40,782 nucleotides of DNA, from the NCBI GenBank assembly GCA_902544085.1, contig CACCAP010000008.1:1-40782 (forward strand), given 5' to 3'. This stretch comes from an uncultured Bacteroidota bacterium. GTDB taxonomy: Bacteria > Bacteroidota > Bacteroidia > Flavobacteriales > Flavobacteriaceae. Position 1 is the first letter of the stretch. The number at the start of each line of letters is the position of its first letter. Below are positions 7,701-17,112 of this stretch, in pieces. A program made the translations under genes and the position numbers. The notes under the pieces are model-generated. The model searched no databases. It was not told the origin of the DNA and saw nothing but the letters and a program-made list of their open reading frames with translations.

Positions 7701-9704
7701 AATTCTGTTCTTAATTCAAAAATACCCCAAGGAAAACTCGAATTGAAATGGACAACACATAAGAATAATGTTCGTTTAGTTAGTCCAGCAAACAAAAGAA
7801 ACATTGATGTAATTGTTGTAGGTACTGGTCTAGCTGGTGGATCCGCTTCAGCTACTTTAGCTGAACAAGGATACAATGTAAAAGCTTTTTGTTTTCAAGA
7901 TTCATCGAGAAGGGCTCATTCAATTGCAGCCCAAGGTGGAATAAACGCAGCAAAAAACTATCAAGGTGACGGTGATTCTGTCTACAGATTATTTTATGAT
8001 ACAATAAAGGGGGGTGATTACAGGTCTAGAGAAGCCAATGTCTATAGACTGGCAGAGGTTTCTACTAGTATTATTGATCAGTGTGTAGCACAAGGAGTAC
8101 CTTTTGCAAGAGAATACGGAGGATTGCTTGACAATAGATCATTTGGAGGAGTTTTAGTCTCTAGAACTTTTTATGCTAAGGGTCAAACAGGGCAGCAGTT
8201 GCTTTTGGGTGCTTATTCTGCTATGAATAGGCAAATAGCAAGAGGAAAAATAAAAATGTACAGTAGGCACGAAATGATGGATATTGTTATTGTTGATGGA
8301 AAAGCTAGGGGAATTATCACTAGAAACCTTATAACCGGTGAAATTGAAAGTCACTCTGCTCATGCTGTTGTTTTGGCATCAGGTGGTTATGGAAATTTAT
8401 TTTATTTATCTACAAACGCAATGGGCAGTAATGTTTCAGCTGCTTGGAAGGTTCACCGAAAAGGAGCTTTTTTCGCCAACCCTTCTTTCACCCAAATACA
8501 CCCAACCTGCATACCTGTTTCAGGTGATTATCAGTCCAAGTTAACCTTAATGTCTGAGTCATTAAGAAATGATGGAAGAATTTGGGTGCCAAAAAAATTA
8601 GACGATGCAAAAAAAGTTAGAAATAACACTTTAAAACCAACACAAATACCTGAAGAAGATCGAGATTATTACCTTGAAAGAAGGTATCCTGCATTTGGTA
8701 ATTTGGTTCCTCGGGATGTTGCTTCACGAGCAGCTAAAGAAAGATGTGATTCGGGTTATGGAGTTAATAAAACTGGTGAAGCAGTTTTCTTAGATTTTTC
8801 TTCTTCAATAATTAGATATGGAAAAGAAAAAGCATTAGTAAAAGGTCTTGATGTTGATGATTTAAACTTGGTTAAATCCCTTGGTGAAGACGTAATAAGG
8901 GCTAAATATGGTAACCTCTTTCAAATGTATGAGAAGATTGTTGATCAAAACCCTTACAAAACTCCAATGATGATTTACCCCGCAGTTCATTATACTATGG
9001 GAGGATTATGGGTAGATTATAATTTGATGACTACAATTCCAGGATGTTATGCAATTGGGGAAGCTAATTTTTCTGATCATGGAGCCAACAGGCTAGGAGC
9101 TTCTGCACTCATGCAAGGTTTAGCTGATGGATATTTTGTTTTACCAAACACTATCAATGATTTTCTTGCAGATGATATTAAAACAGGACCAATAAATAAT
9201 GAATCTCAAGAATTTGTCAAAGCAAAAAAGTCGGTAGAAAAAACTATTGATAAATTAATGAAAATAAACGGGACAAAAACAGTCGATTATTTTCATAAAA
9301 AGTTAGGTAAGATAATTTGGAACAATTGTGGGATGTCTAGAAATTCAGTTGATTTAAAATCAGCAATTAAAAAAATTCAAAAATTAAAGAAACAATTTTA
9401 CTCTGATTTGTTGATTCCAGGGGATCAATTTTCTTTTAATGAACCACTTGCAAAAGCTTTAAGGGTTGCTGATTTTATGGAACTCGGTGAATTATTTGCC
9501 TTAGACGCACTAAAAAGAAACGAGTCTTGTGGGGGTCATTTTAGAGAGGAGTATCAAACTAAAGAAGGTGAAGCACTAAGAAATGATGATGACTACACCT
9601 TTGTATCTGCATGGGAATATGATAAGATTATTGAAAACTCGATACTTCACAAAGAAAAATTAGTATTTAATAATGTGGAATTAAAAAATAGATCTTACAA
9701 GTAA
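7407..9704 (+). CDS. sdhA: Succinate dehydrogenase flavoprotein subunit with an N-terminal integrase Arm-like domain
   Basis: 765 residues from GTG at 7407. From residue 100 on it is a complete SdhA: FAD Rossmann motif [11 protein letters not shown] (139-149), covalent-FAD His171 in [27 protein letters not shown], the substrate-site HYTMGG and [10 protein letters not shown] motifs. That part is about 667 residues, the normal family length. Residues 1-98 do not belong to SdhA. They read like the Arm DNA-binding domain of Bacteroidota tyrosine recombinases: N-terminal VTYSLNYRK, strand LVVCLRYY, then KKSTGIK-x6-DWDSDW and a helix with N-R-L-L. The usual SdhA start MSVLDSKIP appears here as NSVLNSKIP with AAT at 7701-7703; no ATG, GTG or TTG lies just upstream in frame, so the fusion or a non-standard internal start must be used. 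It oxidises succinate to fumarate on the cytoplasmic face. SdhA identity is certain; the nature of the extension is by-eye recognition. Confidence 0.92.
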   Translation: MKKVTYSLNYRKPKNQYTNNDELVVCLRYYHSIGNGKYKVTKKSTGIKCKLVDWDSDWHKSINRHPIKSSDPDYLEKNRLLKNLSVELHADAKNIKISNSVLNSKIPQGKLELKWTTHKNNVRLVSPANKRNIDVIVVGTGLAGGSASATLAEQGYNVKAFCFQDSSRRAHSIAAQGGINAAKNYQGDGDSVYRLFYDTIKGGDYRSREANVYRLAEVSTSIIDQCVAQGVPFAREYGGLLDNRSFGGVLVSRTFYAKGQTGQQLLLGAYSAMNRQIARGKIKMYSRHEMMDIVIVDGKARGIITRNLITGEIESHSAHAVVLASGGYGNLFYLSTNAMGSNVSAAWKVHRKGAFFANPSFTQIHPTCIPVSGDYQSKLTLMSESLRNDGRIWVPKKLDDAKKVRNNTLKPTQIPEEDRDYYLERRYPAFGNLVPRDVASRAAKERCDSGYGVNKTGEAVFLDFSSSIIRYGKEKALVKGLDVDDLNLVKSLGEDVIRAKYGNLFQMYEKIVDQNPYKTPMMIYPAVHYTMGGLWVDYNLMTTIPGCYAIGEANFSDHGANRLGASALMQGLADGYFVLPNTINDFLADDIKTGPINNESQEFVKAKKSVEKTIDKLMKINGTKTVDYFHKKLGKIIWNNCGMSRNSVDLKSAIKKIQKLKKQFYSDLLIPGDQFSFNEPLAKALRVADFMELGELFALDALKRNESCGGHFREEYQTKEGEALRNDDDYTFVSAWEYDKIIENSILHKEKLVFNNVELKNRSYK

Positions 9705-9705
9705 T

Positions 9706-10452
9706 ATGAAATTATTTTTAAAAATATGGAGACAGAAAAACTTTGAAAGTGAGGGTAAGATTATTAATTATGAAATTGATGGAATAACAGAAGACATGTC
9801 ATTTCTTGAAATGATGGATGTTCTAAATGAAAAAATAATGCATGATGGAGGGGACCCTGTTGCATTTGACCATGATTGCAGAGAGGGAATTTGTGGATCA
9901 TGCTCAATGTTTATAAACGGTGAACCACATGGGCCTGATCGTGGAGTGACCACTTGTCAATTGCATATGAGAAAGTTTAAAGATGGTGATACAATATATA
10001 TAGAACCTTTCAGATCTAGAGCTTTCCCAATAATTAAAGATCTTGTTGTTGATAGAACAGCATTTGATAGAATTCAACAGGCTGGAGGATACATTTCAAT
10101 TAATACGTCTGGTAATACTTTAGATGCAAATACAATTCCGATTGAAAAAGAAAGTGCCGACAAAGCGTTTGATGCAGCAACATGCATTGGATGTGGTGCT
10201 TGTGTAGCCACTTGTAAAAACTCTTCTGCAATGCTGTTTGTTTCGGCCAAAGTATCTCAATTTGCATTACTTCCACAGGGAAAAGTGGAAGCAACCGATA
10301 GGGTCTTAAATATGGTTAAACAAATGGACCTTGAAGGTTTTGGTAATTGTACAAATACTGGTGCATGTCACGTTGAATGTCCAAAAGGGATTTCACTGGA
10401 CTATATAGCAAAATTAAATATGGAGTACGCAAAGGCAAGTTTGAAAAAATAA
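9706..10452 (+). CDS. sdhB: Succinate dehydrogenase iron-sulfur subunit
   Basis: 248 residues, standard length. The N-terminal ferredoxin domain carries the [2Fe-2S] ligands C58, C63, C66 and C84. The C-terminal helical domain carries C160, C163, C166, C170 and C215, C221, C225, enough for the [4Fe-4S] and [3Fe-4S] centres. It transfers electrons from the SdhA flavin to the b558 subunit. ATG at 9706 follows the sdhA stop by one base, so the two are translationally coupled in sdhCAB. The stop (10450-10452) directly touches the stop of the convergent lipoprotein gene (10453), leaving no room for a terminator between them. Confidence 0.95.
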   Translation: MKLFLKIWRQKNFESEGKIINYEIDGITEDMSFLEMMDVLNEKIMHDGGDPVAFDHDCREGICGSCSMFINGEPHGPDRGVTTCQLHMRKFKDGDTIYIEPFRSRAFPIIKDLVVDRTAFDRIQQAGGYISINTSGNTLDANTIPIEKESADKAFDAATCIGCGACVATCKNSSAMLFVSAKVSQFALLPQGKVEATDRVLNMVKQMDLEGFGNCTNTGACHVECPKGISLDYIAKLNMEYAKASLKK

Positions 10453-12030
10453 TTAAAAACTTTCCCTTAATATCCAGTTTGCCCTCACTTTTATAATTTC
10501 ATCATTAAAGTAAGTTTTTTCTGGCTGGATTTTAGCCAGGAAATTTCCTGGATCTCTTTTTTTATTTTCATTCTTATCTTCAATTACTCTTATGTTATAT
10601 TCTCCCGGAAGTATATATTCAAAAACACAATTATCAGAGGCAGAGGCTAAATACTGAGAATCAACAACTTCATCTTTTGTATTAATTAAATCAATTATTA
10701 AGGGATACTTTTTTTGAATTGGATTAAAAAATATTTTTCCATACTCTGATATTTTTTTTGTTTTAAATGTAAAATTCAAACTATCTGTCGTTTTTTGAAA
10801 TATATCAATAACAGCATTAGGTGTTATATGAATATAGTAAATATCATTTGGTAAAACTTCAAAATCCAAAATAAGATTTGTGTAATTTTCTAAAATTGCT
10901 TCAAAACTTATTGGTATCGAATCTCTATCATAAACTTCAATCTTTTTGTTATTAATTTTAATTAATGGTGTTGTTGACTCTAGGCTTAATTTATCAGATA
11001 ACTCAAGAATTTGCGATTGTTGTTTTAACTGTAAAGAATCTTTTCCTAATTCCTTTTTTTGAGATTTAAAGACAAAACTTTTCTTATAATTTTTATTTAT
11101 AATCTCAAAATTTAAAGAATCGTAATTAGAATTTTCAAGCCAAACATACAAAGTGTCTTTTTCCTCATCAAATGTTACAACGCTATTTAAATTATTTTCA
11201 TTTTCAATCTTTATATCCAAATTTTCAGTATCGCCTTGAAAACCAAAATTTATTTTGTTCTCATCGTTTTGAAATGGTTTAAAAATTTTAAATTCTGGAC
11301 TCTCTCTGAAAATGTTCAAATCGAATAATGAATCAGTTGGAATAGAAACTAAAGTTTGATTAAATGCAATCTTTTCTGTGAGAGGATCGTATTGATAGTT
11401 GTTATTATAATCTTTAATTGCGATTAAATTATAAACACCTTTTTTAAGATTTGTAAATTTAAAATTCGTGCTGTCCAAAGTGTTAGAAACATAGAGAGGC
11501 TTACCATTATAAATTATGGAATCATTATACAGGCTGTCAATTGGATATAGCATTGCAGTAATAAACTCGTCTGTATTTCTGTTGTAACTATCTTTTATAT
11601 TTCCCATAATTTCAAGAGAATCTATATAATTACCAGTTGAAAAAACATATTTGAAAAAAGGGAGTGGATTGCCTTCATTATTATCTACTAAAGCTTGACC
11701 AAAATTGAATGAATATGTGGAGTTTTTCTTGAGACTATCTTTTAAATCTATATCAATAAACTTTGATGCGCCACTCTGCGGGAAGATGGAGTATCTGGAT
11801 TTTTCAATGGGTGGAGATACAATTAATTGAGAATTTATTTTTTCCAACTTTATATATTCATCAAAGTAAATTCTGATATTTTCTGAATCAAAATTTGAAG
11901 AGTTGTTTGCAGGTTGAGATCTTATAAAAACAGGCGGGTCCTCATCCTTGGGTCCACCATTAGGTGTTCCTCTTTTTGCACATCCAATAATTGAAAAAGT
12001 AATAAAAAACAGAATAATTTTCTTCACCAT
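10453..12030 (-). CDS. Ig-like-domain surface lipoprotein
   Basis: 525 residues. Residues 1-17 form a lipoprotein signal (MVKKIILFFITFSIIGC) with lipidated Cys17. Residues about 30-130 resemble a bacterial SbsA-like Ig domain (DEDPPVFIRSQPANNSSNFDSENIRIYFDEYIKL is split here only for description: the key part is PP-x7-P-A-N and I-x-I-Y-F-D-E-Y). The rest is beta-rich with several Ig-like modules and ends with the pattern PGEYNIRVIEDKNENKKRDPG. Such lipoproteins are common, functionally uncharacterised members of Flavobacteriia genomes and are expected at the outer membrane. Divergent from glyS across 74 bases and convergent with sdhB. No enzymatic motif is seen. Confidence 0.8.
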   Translation of the reverse strand: MVKKIILFFITFSIIGCAKRGTPNGGPKDEDPPVFIRSQPANNSSNFDSENIRIYFDEYIKLEKINSQLIVSPPIEKSRYSIFPQSGASKFIDIDLKDSLKKNSTYSFNFGQALVDNNEGNPLPFFKYVFSTGNYIDSLEIMGNIKDSYNRNTDEFITAMLYPIDSLYNDSIIYNGKPLYVSNTLDSTNFKFTNLKKGVYNLIAIKDYNNNYQYDPLTEKIAFNQTLVSIPTDSLFDLNIFRESPEFKIFKPFQNDENKINFGFQGDTENLDIKIENENNLNSVVTFDEEKDTLYVWLENSNYDSLNFEIINKNYKKSFVFKSQKKELGKDSLQLKQQSQILELSDKLSLESTTPLIKINNKKIEVYDRDSIPISFEAILENYTNLILDFEVLPNDIYYIHITPNAVIDIFQKTTDSLNFTFKTKKISEYGKIFFNPIQKKYPLIIDLINTKDEVVDSQYLASASDNCVFEYILPGEYNIRVIEDKNENKKRDPGNFLAKIQPEKTYFNDEIIKVRANWILRESF

Positions 12031-12092
12031 ATATTCTACAAAATAAAAAGTTTATTTTAAAAAATACTACCTTATCTTTTATTTAGATATAC

Positions 12093-12100
12093 TATTTTTG
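12093..12100 (+). promoter_or_regulatory. Candidate glyS -7 box, near-leaderless
   Basis: TATTTTTG is an exact TAnnTTTG match whose last base lies 4 bases before the glyS ATG (12105), the same spacing as at sdhC. No clear TTTG is found at the -33 position. Confidence 0.4.
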
Positions 12101-12104
12101 TTTT

Positions 12105-13643
12105 ATGTCCTCAGAGAATTTTAAAAAAATCATTTCTCATTCTAAAGAGTACGGATTTATTTTTCAATCAAGTGAAATCTATGATGGCTTAAGTGCTGTT
12201 TATGATTATGCTCAGAACGGTGTTTTATTGAAAAATAATTTAAAGGAATATTGGTGGAAATCAATGGTTCATTTACATGATAACATTGTCGGTATTGACT
12301 CCTCAATTTTTTCACATCCTACGACATGGAAAGCTAGTGGGCACATTGATGCTTTTAACGATCCCCTTATTGACAATAAAGATTCAAAAAAAAGATACAG
12401 AGCTGATAATTTGATTGAAGATTACATTACTAAATGTGAATCCAATATTCTAAAAGAACAAAAAAAACAAGAAAAAAGATTTGGAGATAAGTTTAATAAA
12501 GAAACCTTCTTAAAAACCAATCCCAAGGTTTTAAAAACAAGAGAGCATATAAACCAAATATCTTTAAGGTTTTCCAATGCACTAAAAAATGACGATTTAA
12601 CTGAACTTGAGAAAATAATTGTTGATTGTGAGATAGTTTGTCCAATTTCAGGCACAAAAAACTGGACGGATGTAAAACAATTTAATCTTATGTTTAAAAC
12701 TCAAATTGGAGCGACAGAGTCCGGCTCAACAGACCTTTTTTTAAGACCCGAAACGGCTCAAGGAATATTTTTAAATTATTTGAACGTACAAAAAACTGCT
12801 AGAATGAAAATACCTTTTGGTATTGCTCAAATTGGTAAAGCATTTAGAAATGAAATTGTAGCTAGACAATTTATTTTTAGGATGAGAGAATTTGAACAAA
12901 TGGAAATGCAATTTTTTATTAAACCAGGAACTCAAAAGGACTGGTACAAGTATTGGAAAAAGAAGAGATTAGATTGGCACCTCTCATTAGGAATTGATGA
13001 GAGTTTTTTTAGGTTCCATGATCATGACAAGCTTGCACATTATGCTGATGCTGCTTGTGATATTGAATTTAATTTCCCTTTTGGATTCAAAGAACTTGAG
13101 GGTATCCATTCCAGAACTGACTTTGATTTGTCTAATCACGAAAAATATTCAAATAAGCAAATAAAATATTTTGACCCTACAGAAAATAAAAAATATACAC
13201 CATATGTTTTAGAAACTTCAATTGGCGTTGATAGAATGTTTTTGGCTGTGTTTTCCTCATCACTAGTTTCTGAAAAAATTGATGATAATTCAGAGCGAGT
13301 AGTTTTAAAACTACCCAAAATTATAGCACCTTACAAATGTGCTTTTCTCCCTTTGTTAAAAAAAGATGGGTTGCCTGAAATGGCAAAAGAAATCAAAGAA
13401 AAATTAAAACTTAAGTTCAGCACAACTTATGATGATAAAGATGCTATAGGACGAAGATACAGAAGACAAGACGCAATAGGAACTCCATATTGTATTACTA
13501 TTGATCATCAAACCTTAGATGACAATACTATTACAGTACGAGATCGTGATAGCATGGAGCAAGAAAGGATCAAAATTGAAAAACTAGAACATTTTTTAAA
13601 TAACTCACTAGATATAAATAATTGGTTACTTAAAGGTGGTTAA
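12105..13643 (+). CDS. glyS: Glycine-tRNA ligase (single-chain class II type)
   Basis: 512 residues, the homodimeric (alpha2) glycyl-tRNA synthetase used by Bacteroidota. The N-terminus SSEIYDGLSAVYDYAQNG and WWKSMV are characteristic. The central insert contains CPISG. Motif 2 is seen at GKAFRNEI and REFEQMEMQFF, motif 3 at ETSIGVDRMFLAVF, and the C-terminal anticodon-binding domain runs from about residue 405 (KCAFLPLLKKDG) to the end. It charges tRNA-Gly. First of three tightly packed genes: the next start (GTG 13636) overlaps its last 8 bases. No T-box or other leader is present because the promoter-like box sits right at the ATG. Confidence 0.95.
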   Translation: MSSENFKKIISHSKEYGFIFQSSEIYDGLSAVYDYAQNGVLLKNNLKEYWWKSMVHLHDNIVGIDSSIFSHPTTWKASGHIDAFNDPLIDNKDSKKRYRADNLIEDYITKCESNILKEQKKQEKRFGDKFNKETFLKTNPKVLKTREHINQISLRFSNALKNDDLTELEKIIVDCEIVCPISGTKNWTDVKQFNLMFKTQIGATESGSTDLFLRPETAQGIFLNYLNVQKTARMKIPFGIAQIGKAFRNEIVARQFIFRMREFEQMEMQFFIKPGTQKDWYKYWKKKRLDWHLSLGIDESFFRFHDHDKLAHYADAACDIEFNFPFGFKELEGIHSRTDFDLSNHEKYSNKQIKYFDPTENKKYTPYVLETSIGVDRMFLAVFSSSLVSEKIDDNSERVVLKLPKIIAPYKCAFLPLLKKDGLPEMAKEIKEKLKLKFSTTYDDKDAIGRRYRRQDAIGTPYCITIDHQTLDDNTITVRDRDSMEQERIKIEKLEHFLNNSLDINNWLLKGG

Positions 13644-14400
13644 CATTCTTTCATACAACATTAACGGAATTCGTGCTGCTATAAGAAAAGATTTATTCTC
13701 TTGGTTAGAAAACTATAATCCAGACATAGTTTGTTTTCAAGAAATTAAGGCAAACGAAGAACAATTTGACTCATCAATTTTTACAGAATTAGGATATTAT
13801 CATTACTGGTATCCTGCAAAAAAGAAAGGTTACAGTGGAGTTGGGATTATATCTAAGAAAGAGCCCAAAAATATTGTGTATGGAACTGGTATTGAGTATA
13901 TGGATAATGAAGGAAGAAATCTGAGAATTGACTTTGACAATTTTTCTGTAATGAGTTTATATCTTCCATCAGGAACTAATATTGAAAGATTAGGTTTTAA
14001 ATTTAAATATATGGACGATTTTGCCACATATATTAATGAATTAAAACAATCTTTCCCAAAATTAATAATAGGTGGAGATTATAATATTTGTCATAATGCC
14101 ATTGATATTCATGATCCTATTAGAAATGCCAAAGTATCAGGATTTCTACCCGAGGAAAGAGAGTGGTTAGATAAATTTATTAATAATGGTTTTATAGATA
14201 CGTTTAGACACTTTAATTCATCTCCCCATAAATATTCATGGTGGAGTTATAGAGCCAATTCAAGAGCAAATAATAAAGGATGGAGAATTGATTATTTATT
14301 AGCTTCTACTGGTTTAGAAAGTAACTTAAAGGAGTCTTTTATTTTACCAGATGTTTATCATTCCGATCATTGCCCAATTGGATTAAAAATAAAAATATAA
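13636..14400 (+). CDS. xth: Exodeoxyribonuclease III / AP endonuclease
   Basis: 254 residues, full length for the ExoIII (EEP superfamily) group. Catalytic motifs are visible: SYNINGIRAA, CFQEIKANEEQF (metal Glu), GGDYNICHNAIDIHD (Asp and Asn), RIDYLLAS and HSDHCPIG (catalytic His). The enzyme cuts DNA 5' to abasic sites and removes 3'-blocking groups in base excision repair. The start is GTG at 13636, overlapping glyS by 8 bases; no ATG is available near the conserved N-terminus. Its TAA stop shares a base with the next ATG (TAATG). Confidence 0.93.
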   Translation: MVNILSYNINGIRAAIRKDLFSWLENYNPDIVCFQEIKANEEQFDSSIFTELGYYHYWYPAKKKGYSGVGIISKKEPKNIVYGTGIEYMDNEGRNLRIDFDNFSVMSLYLPSGTNIERLGFKFKYMDDFATYINELKQSFPKLIIGGDYNICHNAIDIHDPIRNAKVSGFLPEEREWLDKFINNGFIDTFRHFNSSPHKYSWWSYRANSRANNKGWRIDYLLASTGLESNLKESFILPDVYHSDHCPIGLKIKI

Positions 14401-15431
14401 TGGAATATAAAAAATTGCCTAATACGGATATACAGGTCAGTAAGATTTGTTTAGGAACAATGACATGGGGAAGACAAAATAGTCAAGATGAAGCTTTTGA
14501 GCAAATGAATTATTCTATTGATAGAGGCGTTAATTTTTTTGATACTGCAGAATTATATCCTGTACCAGCAAGCCCTGACAAGTACGCACTCACGGAAAAA
14601 ATAATTGGAAATTGGTTTCATAAATTTAAAAAAAGAGATGAAGTAATTTTAGCTACAAAAATTGCTGGTCCAGGTGATTATACTGCACATATTAGGAAAT
14701 CGGGCTTTAAAGGTTCTTCAATTGAGGATGCTTTAGAAGGTAGTCTAAAACGTTTAAGAACAGACTACATTGACTTGTATCAACTTCATTGGCCAGAGAG
14801 AATTACAAATACATTTGGAAATAGAAACTTCCAGTATTTTAATGATTCGTGGGAAGATAATTTTGAATCTATATTGGAAAAACTTAAGAATTTGATAAAA
14901 AAGGGTAAAATTAGACATATTGGTTTATCAAATGAAAATCCTTGGGGAATTATGAAATTTCTTGAATACTCAAAAAGGGAACTTCCAAAAATGATTACCA
15001 TTCAAAATCCTTATTCTTTACTTAACAGATTATTTGAGATTGGTAGCTCAGAGATATGTAAAAGAGAATCAATGGGTCTTTTGGCATACTCACCTCTTGC
15101 CTTTGGGGTTTTAACAGGGAAGTATTTTGATGGTAATATCCCAAAAAACAGTAGAATGGACCTTTTTCCAAGACTCAAAAGATACAATAATGAAAACTCT
15201 TTTAAGGCCGCAAAATTATATAATGAAATTGCTAAAAAAAATGATCTTTCATTAACTCAATTATCGCTTGCTTTTGTTAATGATCGCCCATTTGTAACAA
15301 GCAATATTATTGGAGCAACAACACTAGAGCAATTAAAAGAAAATATTGACAGCACATACGTTAAACTTTCAGACGAGATTGTTTCAGAAATAAACCAAGT
15401 AAATAATAAAATACCTAATCCTTCTCCCTAA
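14400..15431 (+). CDS. Tas-like NADP(H)-dependent aldo/keto reductase
   Basis: 343 residues with start ATG 14400, overlapping the xth stop as TAATG. A longer reading from 14370 would add ten residues from inside xth and lacks family similarity (the conserved start is MEYKKLPNTDIQVSKICLGTMTWG). The AKR tetrad can be read: D in FFDTAELYP, Tyr in the same motif, Lys in LATKIAG and His in LYQLHWPE. The length and the GTMTWG, DTAELYPVP and SNENPWG motifs fit the Tas group (long aldo/keto reductases). Physiological substrate unknown. The last 17 bases overlap the 3' end of radA on the other strand. Confidence 0.85.
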   Translation: MEYKKLPNTDIQVSKICLGTMTWGRQNSQDEAFEQMNYSIDRGVNFFDTAELYPVPASPDKYALTEKIIGNWFHKFKKRDEVILATKIAGPGDYTAHIRKSGFKGSSIEDALEGSLKRLRTDYIDLYQLHWPERITNTFGNRNFQYFNDSWEDNFESILEKLKNLIKKGKIRHIGLSNENPWGIMKFLEYSKRELPKMITIQNPYSLLNRLFEIGSSEICKRESMGLLAYSPLAFGVLTGKYFDGNIPKNSRMDLFPRLKRYNNENSFKAAKLYNEIAKKNDLSLTQLSLAFVNDRPFVTSNIIGATTLEQLKENIDSTYVKLSDEIVSEINQVNNKIPNPSP

Positions 15432-16767
15432 AAATTTCTTTAACGACTTGTGAGAGATTTTTCAATTTGACAGTCTGAATTGACTTTGGAGTATATCCAA
15501 TTTTTGAATTATTTGAAACAATAATTTTTTTATAACCCAATCTTTCCGCCTCTGAAATTCGTTTATCAATATTATTCACACTTCTTAACTCCCCAGAAAG
15601 GTCAATCTCTGCACAAAAACAAGTACCACTTGTAACAGAGACATTAATGTTTGATGATAATATTGCTGATACAACAGCTACATCAATAGCAGTATCTTCA
15701 ATTTTTATTCCACCGGTAATGTTAATAAAAACATCTTTTACACCAATTTTAAACCCTGCCTTTTTTTCAAGAATTGCTAAAAGCATATTAAGTCTTTTAG
15801 AGTTAAATCCATTTGAGATTCTTTGTGGAGTTCCATAAACAGCACTACTGACAAGTGCCTGAATTTCTATCATAATTGATCTGTCACCGTCTAAAGTTAC
15901 AGCTATCGCTGAACCAGGCTCAGTATTTTGTTTTTTTGAAACAAATAATTCACTAGGATTTGCTACAGTCTTTAGACCACTTTGATCCATTTCATAAATT
16001 CCTATTTCATTGGTTGATCCAAATCTATTTTTTTTTGAGCGTAGAATTCTAAATTGATGTTGTTTGTCTCCCTCAAAATGTAATACAGTGTCCACCATAT
16101 GTTCCAAAATTTTTGGTCCAGCAATATTCCCATCTTTTGTTATGTGCCCTACAATTAAAATAGGTAGTCCAATATTTTTTGCAAGTTTGATAAGAATACT
16201 AGTACATTCCTTTATTTGAGTAGTACTACCCGGACTGTTATCAAACAAATCAGTTTGGACTGTTTGTACTGAGTCTAAAACAATTATACCAGGCTTAATT
16301 TTATTAATATTTTTTAAAATTAATTCAAGATTAGTTTCAGTCAATACATAGCAATTTTTTGGATTTTCTGAAATTCTTTCTGCTCTAAGTTTTAATTGTT
16401 CAGCACTTTCCTCACCAGAAACATATAGAACACTTTCTGGTGAATTAATAGAGTTTTGAAGTAAAATTGTTGATTTACCTATTCCCGGCTCTCCAGATAT
16501 TAGTACAACAGAGCCACGAACTAATCCACCACCTAATACCCTATTAAATTCATCATCAGAAAATTTAATTCTTTCATTTTCCAGACTTTTTATTTCACTA
16601 ATTTTCTTTACTTCTGATTTTGATTGTACCAAATCATTTTTGGAACCTTTTTTAATAATATCTTCCTCAACAGAATTCCAAGATCCACACTTTGCGCATT
16701 GACCCAACCACTTTGGGTATTGAGCTCCGCAAACTTTACATGAATAAATTTTTTGTTTAGATATCAT
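15415..16767 (-). CDS. radA: DNA repair protein RadA
   Basis: 450 residues. A C4 zinc finger is formed by C10, C13, C24 and C27. The RecA-like ATPase core has Walker A GEPGIGKST (92-100) and the RadA-specific KNRFG motif (236-240). The C-terminal Lon-protease-like domain runs from about 270 to the end and is used structurally in RadA. It helps branch migration and processing of recombination intermediates. It is the last gene of the panC-panD-radA string: the panD stop is immediately before its ATG. The 3' end overlaps the aldo/keto reductase gene by 17 bases. Confidence 0.95.
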   Translation of the reverse strand: MISKQKIYSCKVCGAQYPKWLGQCAKCGSWNSVEEDIIKKGSKNDLVQSKSEVKKISEIKSLENERIKFSDDEFNRVLGGGLVRGSVVLISGEPGIGKSTILLQNSINSPESVLYVSGEESAEQLKLRAERISENPKNCYVLTETNLELILKNINKIKPGIIVLDSVQTVQTDLFDNSPGSTTQIKECTSILIKLAKNIGLPILIVGHITKDGNIAGPKILEHMVDTVLHFEGDKQHQFRILRSKKNRFGSTNEIGIYEMDQSGLKTVANPSELFVSKKQNTEPGSAIAVTLDGDRSIMIEIQALVSSAVYGTPQRISNGFNSKRLNMLLAILEKKAGFKIGVKDVFINITGGIKIEDTAIDVAVVSAILSSNINVSVTSGTCFCAEIDLSGELRSVNNIDKRISEAERLGYKKIIVSNNSKIGYTPKSIQTVKLKNLSQVVKEIFREKD

Positions 16768-17112
16768 TTAAATTGAGTTTTCATCTTTGGGGAAGATAAT
16801 AGTGGGCCTAAAGCTTTTTGCATCTTCAAAGTTGATTAGCGCATAACTAACTATAATTACTTCATCACCCTTACTTATTTTCTTTGCTGCAGGACCATTT
16901 ATAAAAATATCACCAGAATTTTTCTCTCCTTTTATTACATAAGTCTCCAGTCTTTCACCATTCGTTAAATTTAATACTTGTACTTTTTCACCAACAACTA
17001 TATTAGAGGCTTCCATTAGACATTCATCAATAGAAATGCTTCCAATGTAATTTATATCTGCTCCAGTTACTTTGACTCTGTGAATTTTTGACTTTAATAC
17101 TTCAATTTTCAT
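16768..17112 (-). CDS. panD: Aspartate 1-decarboxylase
   Basis: 114 residues, standard for the proenzyme. The self-cleavage site is Gly24-Ser25 in NYIGSISID, which yields the pyruvoyl group on the new Ser N-terminus. Lys9 and Tyr58-type active-site positions (LKSKIH, ETYVIKG) are present, as is the NGPAAK motif. It makes beta-alanine from aspartate for pantothenate. Its start overlaps the end of panC by 11 bases, so the two pantothenate genes are coupled. Confidence 0.95.
   Translation of the reverse strand: MKIEVLKSKIHRVKVTGADINYIGSISIDECLMEASNIVVGEKVQVLNLTNGERLETYVIKGEKNSGDIFINGPAAKKISKGDEVIIVSYALINFEDAKSFRPTIIFPKDENSI

Noticed and set aside
7407..9704. A complete integrase gene at the sdhA locus
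   Set aside because: Only the Arm-like N-terminus is present; no SAM-like core-binding or R-H-R-Y catalytic residues follow, the frame runs directly into SdhA.
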